Source: Deltaproteobacteria bacterium (GTDB lineage Bacteria; Desulfobacterota; Desulfuromonadia; Geobacterales; Geobacteraceae). Taken from it: a stretch of 46,076 bases of DNA. Positions 23,042 to 30,046 of the stretch are shown in pieces. The stretch lies in contig JAJZUC010000014.1 of assembly GCA_021847245.1 (NCBI GenBank), positions 1-46,076 on the forward strand, read 5' to 3'. The position numbers and the translations under genes are program-made. Positions within the stretch are counted from its first letter, which is position 1; each line of letters starts with the position of its first letter. Under the pieces are notes generated by a model. It worked only from the letters and a program-made list of their open reading frames with translations. It did not search any database and was not told the DNA's origin.

Positions 23042-24549
23042 TGCGTACGAATACTCCTCGTACGAATCGAACGGGTTTAGCGACAATTCTCGCCACCCTT
23101 CCCGCCCACTACGCCCGTGACGTAGCCTGGGCACTCAAGGGGCGCACGGTAGCGGCGGACCGCTACACCCTGCTCTCGCCCACCGCCCTGACCATCAACG
23201 TCGGCGGCCAGGGGTATGCGCTCTCAGTCCAGGCGGTACTCGATCTCTCTCTCGCCGCCACGTGGGACGCCACAGCCCCCACCGACTACACCGTAGCCGC
23301 CAACCGGGCCGGAAAGGACTTCTACGTCTACGCCTGTCAGCAGGGGGCCGGGGCGCCGCTGTTGCTCTGCTCGGCCAACGCCACCATGCCGACCGGCTAC
23401 ACCGCTAACAACAGTCGAAAGGTGGCCGGGTTCCACTGCCTCTGCGTGGCGGTCGGTGCCATCTCCGCCCACCCCCTTGCCGGTTTCGTCGACGGCGACA
23501 TCCTCCCCGAGTCGATCTGGGACATCTCGTTCCGCCCGGTCTGCTCCCCAGAGGGAATGGCCTACGATGCAAAATCGGGCGTATGGGTGGACATCTATCT
23601 GCAGAGCGTCGCCGGTAGCTCCACCCGCTCCGCCTACGGCGCCACCATCACCGACAGCCGAAACTGGATGGATTTCATCGACGACCTCGGCGCGGTCGGT
23701 AAGCGCCTGCTCTCCGACACCGAATTCCAGTTGGCGGCCGAGGGAAGCAACCAGGCGACCAACATCGCCGGCTCGGCCGATCCGGTCACTACCGGCGGCC
23801 ACATCGACACCGCCGCCCGGCGCATGATCTCCAACATCGGCCTGGAGGACTGCTGCGGCGTCATGCACCAGTGGTTGCAGGATCAGTCATTCCGCTGCGA
23901 TCCCGACGGCACGGTGCAGGCTGCGGGCAAAACATTTACGGTCACCTATGCGGCCGCTCCCGGCGGGAACCCGATCTATCTGAAACAGAGCTCGGACGGC
24001 CAATACTATCTGGCCTGCAACATGGCTACCGCCCTGGCGGACAAACAGATCGGCCCGGCCGATTATAAAGTCGTGATTAAGCACGAGGCCAACGCTTCAG
24101 CCGGTGCAGTTGGCCAGTTGTACTACAACTCCGGAGGCACAGCGCCGGCGAAGATCCTGTGCAACATCGCCAACATCGTCAAAGACGTATTTATCCCGAC
24201 GCAGAACCCGGCCTTTGCCATGCAAATCAAACACGACGCCGCAGCGGCCAGCAACGGTCGGGCGCTCTATTACAACGACGGTGCCTCCAACCGCCTGGAA
24301 TGCAACACCGCCAGCGCCGCCAACGATTCCGCCGATCTCGCCCTCAACAGCCAGGGGTTTGCATGGTATTCGCTCCCCGGCGGCAAGGGGCAGATGTACC
24401 GCCAAGGCACCAACGGTGACGTCAAGCTGCTGGCCGGCGGTTCTTGGATTAATGGGGCGTCTGCCGGTTCGCGCTGCCGTGCTGCGAGTAGCGCTCGCTG
24501 GCGTACGAGTGCGGATATCGGCGCGCGCGGGTGCGCCCGGAGCCAGTAA
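23041..24549 (+). CDS. DGR target protein, Mtd-like with C-type lectin end
   Basis: The 502-residue protein has an N-terminal beta part and then, from about residue 180, a region like the core of C-type-lectin/formylglycine-enzyme-fold DGR targets (TDSRNWMDFIDDLGAVGKRL, LLSDTEFQLAAEGS, SNIGLEDCCGV). A stretch at about 285-440 carries two tandem repeats beginning IKHEANAS (345) and IKHDAAAAS (395). The fold resumes with LPGGKGQMYRQGTNGDVKLL and ends in the variable region at about residues 463-501, before a stop two codons later. In Bordetella phage BPP-1 the equivalent Mtd binds host receptors. It lies next to the capsid block, which is unusual. Confidence 0.85.
   Translation: MRTNTPRTNRTGLATILATLPAHYARDVAWALKGRTVAADRYTLLSPTALTINVGGQGYALSVQAVLDLSLAATWDATAPTDYTVAANRAGKDFYVYACQQGAGAPLLLCSANATMPTGYTANNSRKVAGFHCLCVAVGAISAHPLAGFVDGDILPESIWDISFRPVCSPEGMAYDAKSGVWVDIYLQSVAGSSTRSAYGATITDSRNWMDFIDDLGAVGKRLLSDTEFQLAAEGSNQATNIAGSADPVTTGGHIDTAARRMISNIGLEDCCGVMHQWLQDQSFRCDPDGTVQAAGKTFTVTYAAAPGGNPIYLKQSSDGQYYLACNMATALADKQIGPADYKVVIKHEANASAGAVGQLYYNSGGTAPAKILCNIANIVKDVFIPTQNPAFAMQIKHDAAAASNGRALYYNDGASNRLECNTASAANDSADLALNSQGFAWYSLPGGKGQMYRQGTNGDVKLLAGGSWINGASAGSRCRAASSARWRTSADIGARGCARSQ
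24426..24541 (+). repeat. DGR variable repeat (VR)
   Basis: This 116-bp stretch at the 3' end of the target gene aligns without gaps to the template at 24613-24728 (offset 187). By hand comparison 16 positions differ and every one is an adenine in the template: 10 became G, 3 C and 3 T. Ten further template adenines are unchanged and all other 90 bases match. The first non-adenine mismatches are at 24542 and, on the 5' side, 24425. Such adenine-only change is the diagnostic of DGR retrohoming. The GC-rich 3' end (from about 24519) is where the IMH (initiation of mutagenic homing) site is expected. Confidence 0.93.
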
Positions 24550-24559
24550 TGCGAGACAC

Positions 24560-24574
24560 GTTCTTCGCGCGAAC
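24560..24574 (+). repeat. Palindromic hairpin downstream of VR
   Basis: GTTC (24560-24563) and GAAC (24571-24574) flank TTCGCGC, and TTCGCGCGAA at 24564-24573 is itself a perfect palindrome. It lies 19 bases after the VR. In Bordetella phage BPP-1 a hairpin just after the IMH raises retrohoming efficiency. A matching role here is inferred from position. Confidence 0.5.
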
Positions 24575-24612
24575 CGGCGGTGAACGAGGGAAAACAGGTT
24601 GTGGCGCCAGTG

Positions 24613-24728
24613 GCTGCTGGCCGGCGGTAATTGGAATAATGGGACGACTGCCGGTTCGCGCTGCCGTAATGCGAATAACGCTCGCTGGAATACGAATACG
24701 AATATCGGCACGCGCGGGTGCACCCGGA
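24613..24728 (+). ncRNA. DGR template repeat (TR) region
   Basis: The intergenic partner of VR lies 63 bases after the target stop and on the same strand. Its sequence, read in the VR frame, gives mostly AAT/AAC and ACG codons at the variable places. Adenine changes in these codons can never create a stop. In known DGRs the TR is transcribed into an RNA together with flanking sequence, which the reverse transcriptase copies from TR with adenine infidelity. The TR RNA probably extends toward the RT gene at 24860. The 310-base gap 24550-24859 contains only this and the hairpin. Confidence 0.9.
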
Positions 24729-24859
24729 TACAGACGAGTCAAACTCCCTGGCTGGGCGCCATGACCCTGTCCGGTAGGTGAGAACCGAAAGGCAAAACAC
24801 GAAACGGAGCGCGGGCGGGGCCAGTAGGGAGACCGAACATCACGCCCGGATTAAAGATT

Positions 24860-25870
24860 ATGGCCAAGAGACACGGACAATTGTTTGAACAGATAACGAG
24901 CATGGAGAATCTGCGCCGCGCTTATGAAAAGGCCCGCCTCGGCAAGGCTCGGATGCGTAACGTCCAGCGCTTCGACCGCGACGTGGAGGGGAACCTCGCC
25001 CGGATCCGGCAGAGCCTCCTGGACAAGAGCTTTACCACCTCCCGCTACCAAGTGAAGAAGATCTTCGTTCCGAAGGAGCGGGACATCTACGTCCTCCCCT
25101 TCGCCCCCGACCGGATCGTCCAGCACGCCATCATGAATGTCCTGGAGCCGATCTGTGACGCCATGTTCATCCATGATTCCTATGCCTGCCGACAGGGGAA
25201 GGGTATCCACAGGGGGAGCCTGCGCACGATGGAGTTCGTCCGCAGATACCGCTATGTCCTCAAGTGCGACATCGCCAAGTTCTACCCCTCCATCGACCAC
25301 GATGTCCTCTACGGCATCGTGCGGCAGAAGATCAAATGCCCTGACACCCTGCGGCTCCTGGAGGATATCATCTACTCCGTCCCGGGCGGGAAGAACGCCC
25401 CCATCGGCAACTTTACCAGCCAGTGGTTCTGTAACCTCTACCTGCACGAGCTCGACCGGCTGGTGAAGCACACTTACAAGATAAAGGGGTATCTGCGCTA
25501 CTGCGACGACTTCTGCCTCTTCCACGACGACAAGACGTTCCTGCGGGAGATGAAGGAGATCATCCGAGAGTTCCTGGCCACCCGGCTCAAGCTCACCTTC
25601 AGCCGGGCCGAGTTGTTCCCCGTCTCCCAGGGGGTCGATTTTCTCGGCTACCGCCACTTCCGAAGCCACATCCTCCTGCGCAAGAGCACCGCTACCCGGG
25701 TGCGGCGCCGGCTGGCCGCCCTCCCCAAACTCCTGGCGACCGGCAAGATCACGGCGGAGCAGTACCGCTCGTCGCTCTCCTCCACCCGGGGCTGGCTCAA
25801 ATGGGCCAACACCCACAACCTGGCCATCACCCTGCGGCTCGACGCCCTGGAGGCGAGATGTGCGGCCTGA
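24860..25870 (+). CDS. DGR reverse transcriptase
   Basis: The 336-residue protein has reverse-transcriptase motifs: KCDIAKFYPSIDH (135-147) with catalytic D137, the DGR-type motif IGNFTSQ at 182-188 in place of the retroviral QG.SP form, and the active-site YCDD at 214-217. It lacks RNase H, as other DGR enzymes do. It copies the TR RNA with frequent errors opposite adenine, giving cDNA that replaces VR. No Shine-Dalgarno sequence precedes ATG 24860, so expression may be low. The stop is overlapped by the next gene. Confidence 0.95.
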   Translation: MAKRHGQLFEQITSMENLRRAYEKARLGKARMRNVQRFDRDVEGNLARIRQSLLDKSFTTSRYQVKKIFVPKERDIYVLPFAPDRIVQHAIMNVLEPICDAMFIHDSYACRQGKGIHRGSLRTMEFVRRYRYVLKCDIAKFYPSIDHDVLYGIVRQKIKCPDTLRLLEDIIYSVPGGKNAPIGNFTSQWFCNLYLHELDRLVKHTYKIKGYLRYCDDFCLFHDDKTFLREMKEIIREFLATRLKLTFSRAELFPVSQGVDFLGYRHFRSHILLRKSTATRVRRRLAALPKLLATGKITAEQYRSSLSSTRGWLKWANTHNLAITLRLDALEARCAA

Positions 25871-26168
25871 TACCCCGAAGCGTTTTGCCGAGTTCGTCGC
25901 GGACCGCATCCCGCTCGATGGGGAAAAGGTCAAACTCGACGCCATCGTCAATAGAGAGATCACCGTCATCGGCTACGCCATCAAGCGCAGCCGCTATGAC
26001 AAGAATAACAGCGGCAAGTTCCTCACCCTCCAGTTCGAACTGGACGGAACCCGCCGGGTGCTCTTCACCGGCAGCGACGTCCTAATCGAACAGATGGAGA
26101 AATACGGCGACCGGATCCCGTTTCTGGCCACCATCAAGAAGATCGACCGATATTACACCCTCACCTGA
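25860..26168 (+). CDS. Small protein coupled to the DGR reverse transcriptase
   Basis: 102 residues from GTG 25860, overlapping the RT stop by 11 bases, with GGAGG 6 bases before. The pattern of strands (KVKLDAIVNREITVIGYAIK, KFLTLQFELDGTRRVLFTGS) looks like an OB fold of the kind that binds single-stranded nucleic acid. Its place and coupling suggest an accessory factor in the DGR, where avd (a four-helix bundle) is usual but absent here. The role is untested inference; it could instead be an unrelated phage protein. Confidence 0.6.
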   Translation: MRPDTPKRFAEFVADRIPLDGEKVKLDAIVNREITVIGYAIKRSRYDKNNSGKFLTLQFELDGTRRVLFTGSDVLIEQMEKYGDRIPFLATIKKIDRYYTLT

Positions 26169-26177
26169 GGAGGAGAC

Positions 26178-26489
26178 ATGCGCGGCATTCCCAGACATCT
26201 GAACACGAAGCAGGACTACCTGACCATCCGCAACGAATTCCCGCCCGAGGTGTGGCGGCCCCGGTTCCAGGCGCTCCTGGACGAGCGGTTTGCATGGCTG
26301 CCGGTTGGGCCGCTGGCCGAGGGCGAGCCGGGAGTGACCGACGACACCCACCGGGTGGTCGAGCTGCTCGACGAGGCCAGCCAGACCATGATCGAGCGCA
26401 TCCAGGAAGAGTATCGGGAAGATCCGAATGCGACTATCTTCCGGCTGGGGTTTACGGTGGAGGAAGTGTCGCAACTGGTTGGTGAATGA
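26178..26489 (+). CDS. Small phage protein after the DGR cassette
   Basis: 103 residues with a GAGGAGG site. The sequence has a proline-rich N-terminus (EFPPEVWRPRFQALLDERFA) and a helical acidic C-terminus (TMIERIQEEYREDPNATIFR). It overlaps the head-tail connector start (ATGA). Possibly a small structural or chaperone protein of the connector block. No family recognised. Confidence 0.55.
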   Translation: MRGIPRHLNTKQDYLTIRNEFPPEVWRPRFQALLDERFAWLPVGPLAEGEPGVTDDTHRVVELLDEASQTMIERIQEEYREDPNATIFRLGFTVEEVSQLVGE

Positions 26490-27145
26490 TGGATTCCGCA
26501 GCGTTTACCGCACTCATAACAGCCAAGATTCGCGACGCCTCCGGCGAGCTCAAGGAGAGCGACCTTCTAGCCGCTCTCACCGAGGCCCTGAAGTGCTACT
26601 CCAAGCACCGGCCCCTTCCTCTCTGCGCAGACATCCCTGGTCAGGACGGCGCAGACATCCCGCGCCCCGACGACTGGGCGGAGGGGATCTCCACCATTGA
26701 GCTCATTGAGTACCCGATCGGTAAGGTGCCCGAGTCACTCATCGACAGCCGGGACTGGCGCTTCTACCGGGCCCCATCCGGCATCTTCATCCGCTTCGCC
26801 ACCATAACGCCGGCGTCGACCGAGCAGGTGCGGGTTCTCTACGGCGGGCTCCACACCGAGGCCACCCTGCCCGTGGCCGACGAGGAGGCCGTGGCCAACC
26901 TCGCCGCCGCCGTCTGTCTACGCCAGATGGCCGCCCGCTACGGCCAGACCAGCGACCCAACCATCGGCGCTGACGTGGTCAACTACCGCAGCAAGACCGA
27001 CGAGTTCCGCCGGCTGGCCCAGGCCTACGAAGAGGCCGCCAACGCCCATCTCGGCATCGGCACCAAGACCGACACCGCCCCTGCCAGCGTCACCGCCCCC
27101 CGGCCCGACTCCAAACGCGTGCGGTTGACGCACTGGAGGAGGTAG
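26486..27145 (+). CDS. Head-tail connector protein
   Basis: 219 residues in the position of gp6-like connectors between capsid and tail. Helices dominate the start (FTALITAKIRDASGELKESD) and end (LAAAVCLRQMAARYGQ), with a beta section between (GISTIELIEYPIGKVPES), as in head-completion adaptor proteins that cap the portal. It is tightly followed by the HK97 gp10-like gene. Sequence support is moderate; position carries most weight. Confidence 0.65.
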   Translation: MMDSAAFTALITAKIRDASGELKESDLLAALTEALKCYSKHRPLPLCADIPGQDGADIPRPDDWAEGISTIELIEYPIGKVPESLIDSRDWRFYRAPSGIFIRFATITPASTEQVRVLYGGLHTEATLPVADEEAVANLAAAVCLRQMAARYGQTSDPTIGADVVNYRSKTDEFRRLAQAYEEAANAHLGIGTKTDTAPASVTAPRPDSKRVRLTHWRR

Positions 27146-27147
27146 GT

Positions 27148-27642
27148 GTGGCAGAGATACAGGTTGCTGGACCGCTGTTCGACGGCTCGGCCCAGGGAGA
27201 CGTGCAGCGGCGGATTGAGCGGTTCATTACGTCGGCCACCCTTCTGGTGGCCCGCGAAGTTCAGAAACACACTCCCCAAGGCGTTTATGGGTACCAAGGA
27301 GGCCTGATTGCCAGTGTCGGGACGGAGATCAGCGGTAAGGGGACGATGCTCGTCAAGGGCGAAGTGTTCCACTCGAAACCTTACGGCGATGTGGTCGATA
27401 AAGGCAGATCACCCGGCAAGGGGATGCCTCCGGCGGGGACGCTGGAGCGCTGGATCGAGGTGAAATTCGGCGTCGACGCCAAAACCGCCAAACGGCTGGA
27501 ATATGTGGTGCGTCGCAAAATCAGTCGAAAGGGTTTTGAAGGGGCGCACATGTTCGACAAGGGGCTGGATGACGCCTGGCCGGTGCTGGTGACGATGGCC
27601 CGGACCGCCGGGCTGGAGATAGCGAGGGACCTCAATGGCTAA
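27148..27642 (+). CDS. HK97 gp10-like head-tail joining protein
   Basis: 164 residues from GTG 27148 (GGAGG upstream). The pattern (HTPQGVYGYQGGLIASVGTE, GEVFHSKPYGDVVDKGRSPG) and a C-terminal helix fit the HK97 gp10 / minor tail family, whose members sit at the head-tail interface and often carry the GRSPGKGMPP-type loop seen here. It overlaps the next gene by 8 bases. Confidence 0.75.
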   Translation: MAEIQVAGPLFDGSAQGDVQRRIERFITSATLLVAREVQKHTPQGVYGYQGGLIASVGTEISGKGTMLVKGEVFHSKPYGDVVDKGRSPGKGMPPAGTLERWIEVKFGVDAKTAKRLEYVVRRKISRKGFEGAHMFDKGLDDAWPVLVTMARTAGLEIARDLNG

Positions 27643-28102
27643 CCGTTACGCCGCCATCCTGGCCGACATCAAGACGATCCTGGCCGCCGTGCCCGGCGTC
27701 GGCACGGTCCACGACTACGAGCGCCAGTCCGCCGACTGGTCCAATTTTATCGGGCTGTTCAAGGATCCCGGCACCGGAAAGATCCTCGGCTGGGAGATCA
27801 CCCGCCGCGCCGCCGCCGAGCACCAGGCCGGCGTCTATCTGCGCCACCACCAGTTTGTACTCAAGGGGTACATGGGGCTGCAGGACGCTGCCGGCAGCTC
27901 CAAGGTGTTCCAAGCCCTGTGTGAAGAGGTCTGTGCAATGTTCCGCAACGCCCCGGCCGGCGCCGGGTGGGAGTACCGAAACGGCGACGAGCCCGACCGC
28001 GCTCCCGCACAGATTGAGATCATCAATGACCGGATGTTCGGCGGCGTGCTCTGCCACTGCGCCGAGATTGCCCTGAGTGTCACCGAGCGCATCGTAGTTT
28101 AG
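27635..28102 (+). CDS. Tail terminator-like protein
   Basis: 155 residues: an N-terminal helix (YAAILADIKTILAAVPGVGT) then mixed strands (HHQFVLKGYMGLQDAAGSSK) and a long last region with conserved cysteines. This size and place, just before the tail tube gene, fit tail-completion/terminator proteins (lambda gpU-like), which set tube length and attach the tail to the head. Not identified by strong motif. Confidence 0.6.
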   Translation: MANRYAAILADIKTILAAVPGVGTVHDYERQSADWSNFIGLFKDPGTGKILGWEITRRAAAEHQAGVYLRHHQFVLKGYMGLQDAAGSSKVFQALCEEVCAMFRNAPAGAGWEYRNGDEPDRAPAQIEIINDRMFGGVLCHCAEIALSVTERIVV

Positions 28103-28117
28103 AGAGAGGAGATTGCC

Positions 28118-28249
28118 ATGAGTGATTTCAAGGTCACCACCAATGACGCCAGCGAGACGAAAGTCATCTCCGGCGAGCCGGTCGCAACGGCGGCCCAGCC
28201 CACGGCCGACCCGGCTGAACCCGCCGCCCCGAAGGGAGGGAAGAAGTAA
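28118..28249 (+). CDS. Very small alanine/proline-rich protein before tail tube
   Basis: 43 residues from ATG 28118 with AGAGAGGAG just upstream, ending in a TAATG overlap with the tail-tube gene. The C-terminus is rich in A and P (AQPTADPAEPAAPKGGKK). The ribosome site and coupling support translation. Function unknown. Confidence 0.5.
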   Translation: MSDFKVTTNDASETKVISGEPVATAAQPTADPAEPAAPKGGKK

Positions 28250-29190
28250 TGCTCACCAAACGCAGAGTAGTAGTCGCCAAGATCGAGACCGTGGAGGGGA
28301 CGCCGGAGGCCCTGGTGGCGGGAGACGGCGGCATCATCGCCATCGACGCCAAATGGACGCCGGACATCAAGATGCTCTCCCGCGCCGCGGCGATCCCCAC
28401 GCTCTCCAAGCTCCAGGACATCCCCGGCCTAGCTCTGTCCCGCATTCAGTTCAAGACCGAGTTGATGGGGCGCACTGCCGCGTTTGCGGCCGGCAATCTC
28501 CCGTACGTATCGCCGTTTCTGCGGGCCTGCGGCTTCGCCGAGACGCTGGTCACCACCCCGTCCGCGGAGACCGTCACCTATGCCCCGGCCTCCACGGGGC
28601 TGCCGTCGCTCACCATAGGACTCTACTCCGACGGCGTCATTAAGAAGATTGCCGGCGCGCGGGGGACAGTGAAGTTCACGGGTAACGTCGGCGAGCAGAT
28701 CTGGGCCGAGTTCGACTTCCTCGGTGCGTACATCGCTCCAGTGGCCGGCGCCATGCTCTCACCCACCTTCCCGAGCCACCTGCCGCCCCGGCTCACGGGT
28801 GCCAATTTCACCGTGGGTGCGTTTTCGCCGACGCTCAAGAGCTTCGAGATCGACATGGGGAACAAACTCGCCCCGCGGGAGAACATGAACAGCGCCAGCG
28901 GCTACAAGAGCTTCATGCTCTCCGACCGGGATCCCCGCGGCAAGTTCGACCCGGAGATGGAGGCGATCGCCACCCACGACTGGTACGGCCGTTGGCTGGC
29001 CGGCACCTCCGGTGCGCTGAACATCGGGGCCATCGGGAGCGCCCAGTACAACAAGGTACAGATCACCGCCCCGAAACTCGCCTACGTCAAGGTGGCCGAG
29101 GGGGACCGCGAAGGGATCGAACTGGCCAACACAGACTTCCAGCTGGCCATGAACACTGGCGACGACGAGATCTCGATCGAATTCCTGTAA
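28249..29190 (+). CDS. Major tail tube protein
   Basis: 313 residues with the beta-rich pattern of a phage tail tube (ETVTYAPASTGLPSLTIGLY, GTVKFTGNVGEQIWAEFDFL, LTGANFTVGAFSPTLKSFEI). The end (LANTDFQLAMNTGDDEISIE) is typical of this class. Its place before the tail chaperone and tape measure genes supports the call. About six subunits per ring would stack to a non-contractile tube. Confidence 0.75.
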   Translation: MLTKRRVVVAKIETVEGTPEALVAGDGGIIAIDAKWTPDIKMLSRAAAIPTLSKLQDIPGLALSRIQFKTELMGRTAAFAAGNLPYVSPFLRACGFAETLVTTPSAETVTYAPASTGLPSLTIGLYSDGVIKKIAGARGTVKFTGNVGEQIWAEFDFLGAYIAPVAGAMLSPTFPSHLPPRLTGANFTVGAFSPTLKSFEIDMGNKLAPRENMNSASGYKSFMLSDRDPRGKFDPEMEAIATHDWYGRWLAGTSGALNIGAIGSAQYNKVQITAPKLAYVKVAEGDREGIELANTDFQLAMNTGDDEISIEFL

Positions 29191-29202
29191 GGGGGGGGCG
29201 TG

Positions 29203-29688
29203 ATGGAAAAGAGGTATGAAATTGACGGGAAGGTGTATCTCCAGCGGCCGCTGGTTCTGGGCCAGATCCGACAGTTGATGCCGATACTGGAGGGGGTGGC
29301 GATCCACCCCCAATCCGATGCCATGCAATTGATCGGCGCGCTGGGAGATAAAATGCCCAAAGCCCTGGCGGTGGTTCTGACTCCCGAGGGCACCTCGGTG
29401 CGCGACAAGGATCTGCAGGCTTTGGCCGAAGAGATCGAATTCGGAATCTCTCCGGAGCAGGTCTTTGTCGTGGTGGAGGATTTTTTCGACTGCAACCCGA
29501 TAGCCTCGCTGTTGGAGAAGCTTTCGGGGGCGATGGTGAAAATAGTAGCGAAGCTGCCGCAGAAGATTGGGTCGAGTCCCTCGTCTGCATCCTCACCGAC
29601 GGAGACATTACCCGCCGGGACGCTGTTTTTTGGGGATTCACCCCCGGAGAGTGCCGACCCTATCTCAGACACCGAAGCCGGGAGCTGA
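29203..29688 (+). CDS. Tail assembly chaperone, short form (lambda gpG-like)
   Basis: 161 residues from ATG 29203 (or GTG 29200 one codon earlier). It has the acidic helical shape of gpG-type chaperones that guide tube assembly around the tape measure (YEIDGKVYLQRPLVLGQIRQ, IEFGISPEQVFVVVEDFFDC). The last 35 residues are low-complexity (SSPSSASSPTETL). They lie where a second frame is truly coding, so only a minor part of the ribosomes needs to reach this stop. Confidence 0.7.
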   Translation: MEKRYEIDGKVYLQRPLVLGQIRQLMPILEGVAIHPQSDAMQLIGALGDKMPKALAVVLTPEGTSVRDKDLQALAEEIEFGISPEQVFVVVEDFFDCNPIASLLEKLSGAMVKIVAKLPQKIGSSPSSASSPTETLPAGTLFFGDSPPESADPISDTEAGS

Positions 29689-29858
29689 CGTTCCGGGAGG
29701 CGGTCATCGCGTTCCTGGGGGCCGGCGGCCCGGCGGCAAAACAGAGTGCGCGGAAAGAACAGACAGTTGGAGAGTTCTGTAGGGGGAAAGACGTGGAGGA
29801 ATGCCGGGGGATGTTCGGTGAGGGACTGGCGCGGGTCTGCGCCACGTGTCCGGACTAG
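29203..29858 (+). CDS. Tail chaperone long form via -1 frameshift (gpGT-like)
   Basis: At 29481-29487 the bases read T TTT TTC in the chaperone frame, a slippery heptamer for -1 frameshifting. From there the -1 frame is open for 123 codons to the TAG at 29856-29858. It encodes a sensible protein (WVESLVCILTDGDITRRDAV, LTFREAVIAFLGAGGPA), while the zero frame ends at 29688. The shifted product would have 218 residues, as in lambda gpG/gpGT, where the extra domain binds the tape measure. The start of the shifted part has no own ribosome site. An RNA structure after the slip site was not worked out. Confidence 0.7.
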
Positions 29859-30040
29859 TTGGTGAGGTGGTAGAGAATGATCACGACCAGTACGCCTGCC
29901 GCGATTACCCGCCCGATCCCGAAACGCCGCGGTGCTTCCTGAATAAAGTGTACCGTAGGCGATTCCCGGAATGCCTTCGGGACTGCTTTTCCGCCGAATA
30001 CCATCACGGCCAGTGCGATGAGTACGATCACGAGTTCCAT
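29855..30040 (-). CDS. Antisense small membrane protein, likely moron
   Basis: 61 residues on the opposite strand from all neighbouring tail genes, filling the gap between chaperone and tape measure. The N-terminal segment (MELVIVLIALAVMVFGGKAV) is hydrophobic and resembles the TatA-type start (V-L-L-FGGKxxP). A second membrane segment (VIAAGVLVVIILYHL) follows a basic middle. It has its own promoter (see 30047-30075) but no Shine-Dalgarno sequence, and the promoter would make an almost leaderless mRNA. A lysogen-expressed conversion gene is likely; the TatA resemblance is weak. Confidence 0.6.
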   Translation of the reverse strand: MELVIVLIALAVMVFGGKAVPKAFRESPTVHFIQEAPRRFGIGRVIAAGVLVVIILYHLTN

Positions 30041-30046
30041 ACGGGA

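Noticed and set aside
24599-24781. Open frame across the template repeat with a lectin-like translation
   Set aside because: It only mirrors the variable region because it is the template. It has no start signal and is a noncoding RNA source in known DGRs.
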